This document shows, piece after piece, positions 6,668 through 15,184 of a stretch of 64,000 bases of DNA. Origin of the DNA: Candidatus Binatia bacterium (GTDB lineage: Bacteria; Desulfobacterota; Binatia; UBA12015); contig JAQWRY010000052.1 in the NCBI GenBank assembly GCA_029243485.1, positions 186,001-250,000 of the forward strand. The letters run 5' to 3'. A program made the position numbers and the translations under genes. The notes under the pieces are model-generated. The model did not search any database and was not told the origin of the DNA. It saw nothing but the letters and a program-made list of their open reading frames with translations. Position 1 is the stretch's first letter. Each line of letters starts with the position of its first letter.

Positions 6668-8562
6668 TTCGTCGCCTTGAAGTGATCGACGTCATGCCTC
6701 GTGATCTCGGTCACGGTCGCGCCCAGGCATTGCGCCATGTCGCTGCCGCGGACCTGGACGGTTGCCGACGTCGAGCCCTGAAGAGCTCCGGTGACTCCGT
6801 CGGGAAGCCCGAAGCCGCGCCCGATGATCTTCAACTTTGACTTCTCAGCGTCGCCGCCCTTTAGCTGCATCTTTAAGACGCCGCTCGAGGCGCCGAGCTT
6901 GTCCTTGAACTTGTATCCCTTGCCGTCCGGCGCATCGTTGCCGACCGGTTTCCAGCAATCCTTTCCCGAACACAAATCGCCGGATCGAACCACGCGCATC
7001 TCACCGACGATCACGTCGGCGTCGTCATAAACGCACACCGAGTAGCCGGTGCCGTCCACTGAGACTGGATTCCCGAAATCGGTCTGAACCTGAGCCGGAC
7101 CCTTGGCCAGCTTGATGGTGGCCTTGTCGCCGAGGCCACCGCCCTCGCGCCACTCGAACTTCGCCTTCAGATATCCGACGGTACAGCTCACGTCGGTACG
7201 TGAGGGACACGCCCCATCGCCGGCAGTCTCGACCGCTGTCATCTGTTGAAGGAGCGCATCGTAGGCCGCCTGCTGCTCCTCTGTCATCCCGGCGTACGGA
7301 AGGAGGTTCGCATCCTCGAACGGATTCGCGGTGAGATCAAAGAACTCTTCGTACACGTCGTTCCGCCAGATGAGCTTGTACTGTCCGTCCCGAATGGCCC
7401 GCTCGTGATCTGTGTAAACGATCCCGGCGCCATTCGGCGTGAACTGCTCGGCGTAGGCGTACGGGCGTGCTGACTGGGTGGGCAGCGTTGCATCCGAGAG
7501 GTACGGCACCATGCTGATCGAGTCTTCCGCCTCGGAAACCACGCCCCCGATCTCAGCGATTGTCGCGAAGATGTCCGTCGATTGAACGAAAGCGAGGCTC
7601 TCGGTCCCCGCAACCGCCACGTGCGGGCTCTTGATGATGAGCGGCACGTTGGTGCCACCATCGTACACGGTGCCCTTACCGTGCGACGAGAGGAACGGCG
7701 GGCGCGTCACGCCGGTCGGTGTTCCGTTGTCGCCGATGAAGATGATCGTCGTGTCCGCCAGGATGCTGGCGGGAATCGAGTCGAGAACGTCGCCGATCTC
7801 TCGATCCATGGCCTCGATCATCGCCTCGTATTTCACGTGGCTGCTCGAGCCGGTCGTCACGGCTGTCGTCAGAGGTTGGGTCGGTACGTGAAACGGCGAG
7901 TGGGGTGCGTTGAACGCGAGGTAGACGATCCAGGGAGCCTCGCCGAACTCGGCAATCTTCGCGATCGCTTCGGCCGAGTTGTCGTCCGTCGCGTAGACCA
8001 GATGATTCGGGATCACCGTATCGCTCCCGCCCGCCGAGTTGATGGTCTTCTGCCAGTCTTCGTAATCGCTGATGTTCCCGTTCAACGCGCCGGCGAAGTA
8101 GTCGAACCCGGAGTCGATCGGATGATCAACATCACCGCCCGGTCCGACGTGCCATTTGCCGATCGCCGCGCTGCTGTGGGTCCCCGCGAGGATCTCCGGC
8201 AGAGTCGTCTCGGCGAGATCGAGCACCGCGCCTCCCGGCGTACCGACGCCCGTGCGCATCGCGTGTCGCCCGGTCAGAATCTGTGCACGCGACGGCGCAC
8301 ACAGCGGGTTCGTGTAAGCGTGGCGAAACAGGATTCCCTCGCTCGCGAGCGTATCGAGCCGCGGCGTCGGGCCGTGGTCCGCCCCCTCGCCGACGTGCCC
8401 GTAGGCGAGGTCGTCCGAATAGACGGCAAGGCTGTCCACACCGAGATCGTCTGCGATGATCAAGAGGAAGTTGTCGCGTGCATCGACAGACGGTGCGGCG
8501 CCCATGAAGCCGAGGACGATGAGGCAGAATGCTCGAAAATGGCGGAGAAAACGTAGGTTCAT
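6664..8562 (-). CDS. Secreted arylsulfatase-type sulfatase with C-terminal accessory domain
   Basis: This 632-residue protein begins with a signal peptide (residues 1-28: basic start, hydrophobic core, PSVDA cleavage region). The sulfatase fold follows, with metal-binding Asp38-Asp39 and the formylglycine motif C88-A-P-S-R, so it needs a formylglycine-generating enzyme encoded elsewhere. A GKWH motif lies near residue 135, and IGDNGTPTG supplies another metal-site segment. After about residue 450 comes an extra domain of some 180 residues with several cysteines, probably disulphide-bonded and perhaps for substrate or surface binding. I chose the ATG at 8562 over a TTG 13 codons upstream because the signal peptide starts there. 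The gene reads visibly less GC-rich than its neighbours. Substrate unknown. Confidence 0.88.
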   Translation of the reverse strand: MNLRFLRHFRAFCLIVLGFMGAAPSVDARDNFLLIIADDLGVDSLAVYSDDLAYGHVGEGADHGPTPRLDTLASEGILFRHAYTNPLCAPSRAQILTGRHAMRTGVGTPGGAVLDLAETTLPEILAGTHSSAAIGKWHVGPGGDVDHPIDSGFDYFAGALNGNISDYEDWQKTINSAGGSDTVIPNHLVYATDDNSAEAIAKIAEFGEAPWIVYLAFNAPHSPFHVPTQPLTTAVTTGSSSHVKYEAMIEAMDREIGDVLDSIPASILADTTIIFIGDNGTPTGVTRPPFLSSHGKGTVYDGGTNVPLIIKSPHVAVAGTESLAFVQSTDIFATIAEIGGVVSEAEDSISMVPYLSDATLPTQSARPYAYAEQFTPNGAGIVYTDHERAIRDGQYKLIWRNDVYEEFFDLTANPFEDANLLPYAGMTEEQQAAYDALLQQMTAVETAGDGACPSRTDVSCTVGYLKAKFEWREGGGLGDKATIKLAKGPAQVQTDFGNPVSVDGTGYSVCVYDDADVIVGEMRVVRSGDLCSGKDCWKPVGNDAPDGKGYKFKDKLGASSGVLKMQLKGGDAEKSKLKIIGRGFGLPDGVTGALQGSTSATVQVRGSDMAQCLGATVTEITRHDVDHFKATN

Positions 8563-8658
8563 CAAGCGAGAACCATAGAGACAATGTGAACTTGGCGTCA
8601 ACGAAACATCTCGGGGGACTCATTGCCGGGGGCCGGGGCGCGTGTTTGGGTCGAACCG

Positions 8659-9414
8659 ATGAGCACCCCACGTTTCCAGAATCGTACCGCCCTCGTCACC
8701 GGAGCCGGCTCCGGGCTGGGGCGAGCCACCGCAGCCAGGCTCGCGGGAGAGGGCGCGCAGGTCGCCTGCCTCGACCTCTCCGCAGAGACGGCCGAGAAAA
8801 CGGCCGAGGACATCCGGAGCGCCGGACACACGGCGCGTAGCTACGCCGTCGACGTCTCGGACCCCGGCTCGGTCTCGGCCGCCGTCGAATCCGCTGCGGG
8901 CGACCTGGGACGCCCGCAGGTCCTGGTCAATTGCGCCGGCATCGGTGGCTTCGGTCATAGCCATGAACTCGCGTTCGACGAATGGCAGCGCATTATCGCG
9001 GTGAACCTCACGGGCACGTTCCTCATGTGTCAGTCGGCGCTGCCCCACATGCTCGACGGCGGCGGCGCCATCGTGAACATCGCCTCGAACGCGGGAGTCC
9101 ACGGCATCGCCTATAGCGCCGCCTACTGCGCCTCGAAGGGCGGCGTCGTGCAACTCACCCGCGCGCTCTGCGAGGAATACGTGTCGCGAGGGATCCGCGT
9201 GAATGCGATCGCGCCCGGCGGAATCGATACGCCGATGCAGAAGGGCTTCCGCATGCCCGAAGGCGCGGATCTCTCTCGATTCGCAAAGATTCGGTCGGCA
9301 CTCGGGAACAGCCAGCCCGAAGAGATCGCGGGACTGATCGCCTTCGTCGCGTCCGACGAGGGGCGCTACGTCGCAGGCGCCGTGCTCTCCATGGACGGCG
9401 GGATCACCGCGTAG
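8659..9414 (+). CDS. Short-chain dehydrogenase/reductase (FabG-like)
   Basis: This 251-residue classical SDR shows the NAD(P)-binding TGAGSGLG motif near residue 12, the NCAG motif near 88, the catalytic serine in NIASNAG, and the catalytic YCASK tyrosine-lysine pair near residue 154. The family ending is present (GRYVAGAVLSMDGG). Such enzymes reduce or oxidise ketones and alcohols in fatty acid, sterol or secondary pathways; the substrate cannot be read from the sequence. An Asp at the end of the second strand (CLDLS) favours NAD over NADP. The ATG at 8659 is preferred over a TTG 12 codons earlier. It is transcribed divergently from the sulfatase. Confidence 0.9.
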   Translation: MSTPRFQNRTALVTGAGSGLGRATAARLAGEGAQVACLDLSAETAEKTAEDIRSAGHTARSYAVDVSDPGSVSAAVESAAGDLGRPQVLVNCAGIGGFGHSHELAFDEWQRIIAVNLTGTFLMCQSALPHMLDGGGAIVNIASNAGVHGIAYSAAYCASKGGVVQLTRALCEEYVSRGIRVNAIAPGGIDTPMQKGFRMPEGADLSRFAKIRSALGNSQPEEIAGLIAFVASDEGRYVAGAVLSMDGGITA

Positions 9415-9430
9415 CGGCCTCGAGCCGTCG

Positions 9431-9805
9431 TCAGGCCCAGTAGCCGGCGACCCAGACACCGCCCGACCCCCTCGTGTTCCAGAGCCCGGGGACCCACTCC
9501 CGCTTGCCGGCCGGAGGGAGCGCCCAGGCTCCGGAGACCCACCTATAGCGACCGCGCGTCCAGGTGTAATGGCCGCCGCGCCAGAGGTAAGCCCCACCGG
9601 GTCGCGCCGGGCGCGCAACGACCACTGCGGGTCGCACCGGAGGTGGCTTCACCGCGACCACCCAGACCGTCGCCGGGCGTGCGGCCCGCGAAGGGTAGCC
9701 GACGGGCGCCGGGCGAACGACGACGCCGCGCGGCGTCGGGCGGATGGCGCACCCGGCGGCGACGGAAAGAAAGGCAATCGCGAGAATCAGGGATCGTGTC
9801 TTCAT
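9431..9805 (-). CDS. Small lipoprotein with aromatic/glycine repeats
   Basis: This 124-residue protein begins with a lipoprotein signal peptide ending in the lipobox V-A-A-G-C at about residue 20. The mature part is Pro/Val/Arg-rich, followed by repeated W-x-x-G-x-Y/W units (YLWRGGHYTWTRGRY, then WVPGLW and WVAGYW). This resembles the YXWX/WXXGXW repeat lipoproteins found across proteobacteria, whose function is not established. The ATG at 9805 is chosen because the lipobox begins there, although the frame is open further upstream. It converges with the SDR gene (16 bases between stops) and is divergent from the ProA-like gene. Outer-membrane anchoring is likely. Confidence 0.75.
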   Translation of the reverse strand: MKTRSLILAIAFLSVAAGCAIRPTPRGVVVRPAPVGYPSRAARPATVWVVAVKPPPVRPAVVVARPARPGGAYLWRGGHYTWTRGRYRWVSGAWALPPAGKREWVPGLWNTRGSGGVWVAGYWA

Positions 9806-10020
9806 GTCCACTCCGGGCGGCGTCCTCAACCTCTCCAGGAAATCCGGTGCGCGGGCGCGGGCCGTCGTAGGTGAAACCCCAATGGATTGGATTCCCGTCG
9901 CTCCCTCTCGGAAAAAGTCGCCGGGCGCAGCCCCGACCGCGTCTGGCCTTCCCACGGTCGTGGCGGGAGCCGACGGCGGCCCGCCTTGACTCCCCAAGCC
10001 CGGTTCGCTCCCCTTTGCTC

Positions 10021-11529
10021 ATGTCCGGTTGGTCCCAACTCACAGAGATTCGTCCCGGAATGACTCTCGTCCTGGGTGGCGATCAGGTCGTCGAGATCCC
10101 ACGAGAGATCGCGGATAAGTTCGCAGCGGGCGACGCGATCCTACCGATCGTTTCGACCGGCGAGATCCTGCACGTTCCGGCGGCGGAGCGCCGCATCGCA
10201 AAAGAAACCGTGGATCGTGCATCGGCGGCGTTCTCGAAAATGGGCGCCGTCACGGACGAACAGATCTCGAAGTTCTTCGAGGAGTTCGCCGCGCGACTCG
10301 ACGACGACGCGATCTGGTCCGAGATCCAGAAGGTGAACGGCGGGGACGTCGCCGCCGCCCGCAACCGCGGTCGATCGACGACTCGTCTCGTCGCCGACGA
10401 GAAACTGCGCCGTGGAATGATCGAGGGCCTGCGCGGCTGGATCGGCGCCACATCCCGGCGCGGTACGGTCGTCGAGACGATCGAACACGACGGCTGGCGG
10501 GTCGATCTGGTCGGCGCCGAACTCGGCATCGTCGCGTTCGTCTTCGAGGGACGCCCGAATGTGCTCGCCGACGCGACCGGCGTTCTACGCGGCGGCAACG
10601 CCGTGGTCTTCCGGATTGGCCGGGATGCGCTCGGCACCGCACGAGCGATCATGAAGCTCGCACTCGATCCCGCGCTCGACGCCGCCGGGCTTCCCGAGGG
10701 CGCCGTCTGTCTCATCGACAGCCCCGCGCACGCGGCGGGCTGGGCCCTCTTCTCCGACGCTCGCATCTCCCTCGCCGTCGCACGCGGCTCCGGTTCGGCC
10801 GTCGCCACGCTCGGCGGGCTCGCCCGTCAGGCCGGCATTGCGGCGAGCCTCCACGGAACCGGCGGCGCGTGGATCGTCGCCAGCCCGAACGGCGACGAAG
10901 CAGCGTTCCAGGCCGCCGTGCTCAACTCGATGGACCGGAAGGTCTGCAACACCCTGAACGTGTGCTGCATCCCGCGCGAGCGAGCGGCGGACCTCGTTCC
11001 TCTACTCCTTCAAAGTCTGGCCGCGGCCGGAGAGAATCGCGGACAAGCCTACAAGCTCCACGTGGCGGACGGCGACCAGTCGTACGTTCCCGCCCACCTC
11101 TTCAAGACGCAGATCGCGGTGCGCCGCGCCGAAGGCGACGTAAACGAGCCCCAAGCCGAGCTCCTCCCGGAAGCGGATCTCGGCGTCGAGTGGGAGTGGG
11201 AAGAAACGCCGGAGGTCTCCCTCAAGATCGTGGACGGCATCGACCACGCCGTCGCGCTGTTCAACCGCTACAGCCCCCAGTTCATCGCGAGCCTCGTGAG
11301 CCGAGACACGAAGGAACACGAGGCCTTCTACGGCGCCGTCAACGCACCCTTCGTGGGAAACGGCTTCACGCGCTGGGTCGACGGCCAGTACGCCCTCGAA
11401 CGCCCGGAACTCGGTCTCTCCAGCTGGCAGAACGGTCGGTTGTTCGGCCGAGGTGGGGTCCTATCGGGCGACAGCGTCTACACGGTGCGCGGCCGGGTCA
11501 CACAATCCGACCCCGACGTCGGTCGGTAG
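10021..11529 (+). CDS. ProA-like glutamate-5-semialdehyde dehydrogenase family protein
   Basis: This 502-residue aldehyde-dehydrogenase-superfamily protein is closest to ProA (gamma-glutamyl phosphate reductase). Supporting segments are FEGRPNVLADATGVLRGGNAVVFR near residue 180, the nucleophile region MDRKVCNTLNVCC near 308, and the ending NGRLFGRGG. It is about 85 residues longer than ordinary ProA, with an N-terminal extension and an acidic insertion around ADLGVEWEWEETPEV. No proB lies nearby. The ATG at 10021 has little ribosome-site signal; an ATG at 10060 is the alternative. A TTGACT at 9986-9991 could be part of a promoter. It may be the proline-pathway enzyme or a divergent relative acting on another acyl phosphate. 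Confidence 0.72.
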   Translation: MSGWSQLTEIRPGMTLVLGGDQVVEIPREIADKFAAGDAILPIVSTGEILHVPAAERRIAKETVDRASAAFSKMGAVTDEQISKFFEEFAARLDDDAIWSEIQKVNGGDVAAARNRGRSTTRLVADEKLRRGMIEGLRGWIGATSRRGTVVETIEHDGWRVDLVGAELGIVAFVFEGRPNVLADATGVLRGGNAVVFRIGRDALGTARAIMKLALDPALDAAGLPEGAVCLIDSPAHAAGWALFSDARISLAVARGSGSAVATLGGLARQAGIAASLHGTGGAWIVASPNGDEAAFQAAVLNSMDRKVCNTLNVCCIPRERAADLVPLLLQSLAAAGENRGQAYKLHVADGDQSYVPAHLFKTQIAVRRAEGDVNEPQAELLPEADLGVEWEWEETPEVSLKIVDGIDHAVALFNRYSPQFIASLVSRDTKEHEAFYGAVNAPFVGNGFTRWVDGQYALERPELGLSSWQNGRLFGRGGVLSGDSVYTVRGRVTQSDPDVGR

Positions 11530-11578
11530 AACGACGGCGTCGGCGAGATTCGCTGGATCCTGCCGATCGGACCTTCTG

Positions 11579-11950
11579 TCAGTCGATCAGGTCGACGCGA
11601 CCGGTCTTGAGGTCGTAGACCGCGCTCACGACTTTCACGCTGCCGTCTTTGACGGCCTTCGAGATGATCGGCTGCACTTCGGCAAGAATCCACTTCGCGT
11701 TCGTCAGCTGCAGCTCGTACACGACGTAGTACCGACCGTCGGAGCCCCGCACCGAAGCGGTTTCGCCTCCGAGCACCGATCCGATGATGGGCGTAAAGGC
11801 CTCCCCGGTTGCCGCCGCTTGCGCTCCGACCCTGTCGGGCGGCAGAGCGAGGCCGAAGCCCGCCATGAAAACTGACCCAATACCAAGAGCCCCCTCATCG
11901 CACCTCGTCACCCGTCCGGAACGTCGTGAACCACACGAACAACCCAACAT
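11579..11950 (-). CDS. Chimeric short protein with a carbonic-anhydrase-like C-terminus, possibly a remnant
   Basis: This 123-residue frame has a poor signal-like N-terminus (basic start, then a GALGIGSVFMAGFG core) followed by two parts that look unrelated. The segment with ASVRGSDGRYYVVYELQLTN resembles the opening of some secreted peptidase-like proteins. The segment after it ends in V-K-V-V-S-A-V-Y-D-L-K-T-G-R-V-D-L, which closely matches the final strand of beta-class carbonic anhydrases. None of the carbonic-anhydrase zinc ligands is present, so catalysis is excluded. The start is uncertain: ATG 11950, GTG 11911 and ATG 11866 are all possible. It may be a fusion left by a deletion or a small domain in its own right. 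It converges with the ProA-like gene. Confidence 0.45.
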   Translation of the reverse strand: MLGCSCGSRRSGRVTRCDEGALGIGSVFMAGFGLALPPDRVGAQAAATGEAFTPIIGSVLGGETASVRGSDGRYYVVYELQLTNAKWILAEVQPIISKAVKDGSVKVVSAVYDLKTGRVDLID

Positions 11951-11985
11951 CGGCGCCAAGGAGAGCCTTCTTAACCGATGGAGAG

Positions 11986-13120
11986 CTACTCGGCTTCGCC
12001 GTCTACCGTCTCGCCTGCGCGACGCAGCAGCTCGGCCTCGATGAACTTGTCGAGATCGCCGTCGAGGACCGCATCCGTGTTCCCGACCTCGATCCCGGTC
12101 CGGTGGTCCTTCACCATTCGGTACGGCTGCAGCACGTAGGATCGAATCTGACTGCCGAAGTCGATGCCGCGCTTCGCGCCGGTCAGCTCGTCCTTCTGCT
12201 CGCGCTTCTTCTGCAGCTCCAACTCGTACAGGCGGGAACGCAGGATCTTCATCGCCATCGCGCGGTTCTTGTGCTGCGAACGCTCGTTCTGGCAGGCGAC
12301 GATGATTCCGGTCGGGATGTGCGTGAACCGAACGGCCGAGTCGGTCTTGTTGACGTGCTGCCCACCGGCGCCGGACGAGCGGTACGTATCGACCCGGAGA
12401 TCGTCGTCGTTGATCTCGATCTCGATGTTCTCATCGATCTCGGGAGTGACGAGCACCGAGGCAAACGACGTGTGTCGCCGGGCCTGACCGTCAAACGGCG
12501 AGATACGCACCAGCCGATGAATGCCGGCCTCAGCACTGAAGTAGCCGTAAGCGAACTCGCCATCGATCGCCACGGTGCTGCTCTTGATGCCCGCCCCCTC
12601 TCCGGGCGTGTGCTCGATGACCTGTGTCTTGAACCCCCGACGCTCGGCCCAACGCAGAAGCATGCGGAGAAGCATCTCCGCCCAATCCTGAGCCTCGAGC
12701 CCCCCCGCACCCGGATTGACCGTGATGATGGCCCCCGAAGCGTCGTGCTCGCCGCCCAGCATCCGCTGGAACTCGAGGTCATGGATGCGGGACTCTACGT
12801 CGGCGAGCCGCATCTCGGCTTCCCCGAGTGCTTCCGCGGCCTCCGCCTCGTCGCCCTCGGACGCCATATCGAGAAAGACCGAAACCTCGTCGATCCCTTC
12901 CGTAATCTCCCGGAAGGAGTCGAGGCGACCGTTGACGGTCGCACGCTCGCGCAGAACCTCCTGGGCGCGCTCTTGGTTCTCCCAGAGGTCCTCGCTGGCG
13001 GTCAGCGTGTCGAGTTCGGAGACGCGCTGCTCAAGAGCAGCGACGTCAAAGATACCTCCCGAGGGCGGCGGCGCGCTCCTCGAGCTTGGTCAAACGATCT
13101 CTTCCCTCGGTCAAAACCAT
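11986..13120 (-). CDS. prfB: Peptide chain release factor 2, expressed by programmed +1 frameshift
   Basis: Release factor 2 ends translation at UGA and UAA. The ATG at 13120 opens 24 codons that stop at an in-frame TGA (13048-13046). Skipping one base continues in the +1 frame from 13047 to 11986, giving a 377-residue protein (E. coli RF2 has 365). Numbered on the frameshifted product, the stop-codon-recognising SPF motif, which separates RF2 from RF1, is at residues 207-209 and the catalytic GGQ at 252-254, both at the expected places. A spurious single-frame reading would start at 12867 and lose domain 1. A GAGGGAACGAG ribosome site precedes the ATG. Regulation is autogenous: scarce RF2 raises frameshifting. 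Confidence 0.95.
13045..13060 (-). promoter_or_regulatory. prfB programmed frameshift element
   Basis: Read on the minus strand, the site is GGGAGG TAT CTT TGA C. An internal Shine-Dalgarno-like GGGAGG lies just upstream of the slippery CTT, which is followed by the weak stop TGA-C. This is the same arrangement as the E. coli RF2 autoregulatory shift site, and both the 0 frame upstream and the +1 frame downstream encode RF2 sequence. Confidence 0.95.
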
Positions 13121-13218
13121 CTCGTTCCCTCGTCCCGATGTGGAGCGCGACGTCGACGCGCCCGGCACAGCCAGTGTGTTAGCGGCCGCCCGCCGGTGGC
13201 TGCAAGCGGAACGCCTGA

Positions 13219-14379
13219 TCAGGTCGGATCCGCCGGAGGAGAGGCGTCCGCGTCCCAATCAAACCGATCGAAGAGGACGCTCAGCCGAGTCCGGATCTCG
13301 TCCGCCTCCAACCCGAACTCCTCGAGGCTGTACGTATGCCCCGACCGGTGCTTGTTCTCCCGCTTGCCCTGTGAATCCAGGTACGCGCGGTACTCGTCGC
13401 TCATCTCCATACCGAGGTCGCCGTAGAGCCGCTGGATCGCGGCCGACACATCCGTCGTCGCTTCCCGATAGTCGACGACCGCGCCCCTCGTTGCGGGGGA
13501 GTTCTCGAGGACCTCCAGCGGATGCATGTAGGTTTCAAAGGACTGGTTCGCGAGAAACCGCAGGCAACGCGCCGTCCGTTCGTCCTCCCAGCCCATGCGT
13601 CGCCACGAACTCTTCAGGAGCTTCAGCAGGCTCGGGATCGTCTCGTAGGGATTACGCATGGTCGTCACGATCCGCGCATCGGGAAACGTCTCGATGAGTG
13701 CCGCCACGCGGCCGGCGAACACGGGATTCTTGGAGAGGTGCACCTTGTCGCCGCCATTCAGATAGATCTGCCGACGGACACACTCCTTGTAGAATCCCAT
13801 CAGACGCCACCGCTTCTTCTCCGACCACTTGTCGACGGAGTAGAAATCGATGTCGCCCATGTAGGGCATCTTCGTGATCCAGAACCCCGAAGCGAGCGAG
13901 TAGTACAGGACGATGTCGTCCTCCTCCGCCTCGGTGAGGCCCATTTGGTGGACCTTGCGGACAGCCGCGTAGTGCTTGTCCTCCCACGCTCTCACCCGGC
14001 GCTCGAGCATCCCGCCGAGGAACTTGCGGTCGAACGCCGCCACGCCACGGATGACCTTCTTCTGAAGGAGAGACGGGAAATACATCTCGTACAGGAGAAA
14101 GACGCTGAAGCGGCCCTCGTCCGCGCTCAGCAAGCGATGGACGAGCGTCGTGCCGCTGCGAGCGTGCCCGACCACGAAGATCGGCTCTTTGATCTCCGTC
14201 TTCCAGAGCCCCGGAAAGAGGATGCCGTCGAGGAAGAAGCAAATTGCGTGGAACGTCGAGACCAGGGGCACCGCGATGAGCAGAATCGAGAGAAAGTAGA
14301 GCCGCACCCCGATCTGCTTCTCTCGTGAGGCGAGGCGGATCAGCTGGAACCAGTTCTCGAAACTGAAGTGAAAGATCAT
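13219..14379 (-). CDS. Sulfotransferase family protein with N-terminal hydrophobic segment
   Basis: This 386-residue protein carries both PAPS-binding signatures of sulfotransferases: the 5'-phosphosulfate loop in VVGHARSGTT near residue 75, and the 3'-phosphate motif IVTTMRNPYETIPS near 247. A hydrophobic stretch around residues 27-52 suggests a membrane anchor. The length and the internal LSKNPVF region match bacterial sulfotransferase-3-like proteins that sulfate lipids or glycans. The ATG at 14379 follows a GGAGACCGA ribosome site and is preferred to upstream starts. Its stop lies 98 bases from prfB on the same strand. A second sulfotransferase of a different subfamily is divergent from it, so the two may share a promoter region. 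Confidence 0.88.
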   Translation of the reverse strand: MIFHFSFENWFQLIRLASREKQIGVRLYFLSILLIAVPLVSTFHAICFFLDGILFPGLWKTEIKEPIFVVGHARSGTTLVHRLLSADEGRFSVFLLYEMYFPSLLQKKVIRGVAAFDRKFLGGMLERRVRAWEDKHYAAVRKVHQMGLTEAEEDDIVLYYSLASGFWITKMPYMGDIDFYSVDKWSEKKRWRLMGFYKECVRRQIYLNGGDKVHLSKNPVFAGRVAALIETFPDARIVTTMRNPYETIPSLLKLLKSSWRRMGWEDERTARCLRFLANQSFETYMHPLEVLENSPATRGAVVDYREATTDVSAAIQRLYGDLGMEMSDEYRAYLDSQGKRENKHRSGHTYSLEEFGLEADEIRTRLSVLFDRFDWDADASPPADPT

Positions 14380-14492
14380 TCGGTCTCCGACGACGACGCG
14401 GAATCGCACGGATCCTATACACGAACGCTCGACTACACCGCGAGCCACGAACGTTTGCTCCCGACCAGACTCACGGGTAGGTTTCGCCCGCC

Positions 14493-15176
14493 ATGGCCGA
14501 GTTGCTTCGAACGGGCGCCGTGTTCATCCACGTCCCAAAGTGCGGAGGCAACTGGGTGCGCGAGGCCCTCCGGGACCAGGGCCTCTGGCGGTGCCGGATC
14601 GGGTACAAGCACTCGACGCCCGAGCGCATCGCCGATGTCTGGCAGTTTCACCGTTGGCAGTTCATCAAGCACCTACCGACCCGTCCCGACGTCACGACGG
14701 GGAAGCTTCGACGCGCCTTCAAGTTCAGCTTCGTTCGCAATCCCGTCACCTGGTACGAGTCGTGGTGGAAGTTCATGGCCGGCGACTGGCACCCCTGGGA
14801 GGTCGGGCGCTGGCATCCCCAGCGACCGATCGACGACTGTGGCGACGACGACTTCAACCGCTTCGTCGAAAACGTCCTCCGCGAGCGCCCGGGCTACGTC
14901 AGCGAAATGTACCGCTGGTACGTCGACGGTTCGGACTTCGTCGGCCGCGCCGAGCGACTCGCCAAAGACCTTCAGGCGGCCCTGCGCGAGGCCGGCGCCG
15001 AAGTCGATCTGGACGCGCTTGGGCGGGTGCCCGCCGCCAACGTGAGTGAGCCGCGGTGCGGGCTGCCTACGTGGGAACCTGCCGTCCTCCAACGGCTGAT
15101 CGACTCCGAGGCCGAGGCGATTCGGAAGTTCGGTTACGAGGACGCGGTCGCCGCGCTCACAACCGCATCGTCGTAG
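14493..15176 (+). CDS. Sulfotransferase (carbohydrate sulfotransferase-like)
   Basis: This 227-residue protein has the compact sulfotransferase-2 layout: FIHVPKCGGNWVREAL near residue 11 is the 5'-phosphosulfate-binding loop, and FSFVRNPVTWYESWWKF near residue 78 contains the 3'-phosphate-binding arginine and serine region. The tryptophan-rich middle (residues 83-105) is typical of this group. No signal peptide is seen, so it should act on a cytoplasmic or membrane-associated acceptor. It is divergently transcribed from the previous sulfotransferase (113 bases between starts) and converges with a cysteine-rich secreted protein 8 bases after its stop. Confidence 0.85.
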   Translation: MAELLRTGAVFIHVPKCGGNWVREALRDQGLWRCRIGYKHSTPERIADVWQFHRWQFIKHLPTRPDVTTGKLRRAFKFSFVRNPVTWYESWWKFMAGDWHPWEVGRWHPQRPIDDCGDDDFNRFVENVLRERPGYVSEMYRWYVDGSDFVGRAERLAKDLQAALREAGAEVDLDALGRVPAANVSEPRCGLPTWEPAVLQRLIDSEAEAIRKFGYEDAVAALTTASS

Positions 15177-15184
15177 CCCTCGCC

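Noticed and set aside
13046-13258. Separate 70-residue gene before prfB
   Set aside because: Its last 24 codons are the start of RF2 and it ends exactly at the frameshift stop.
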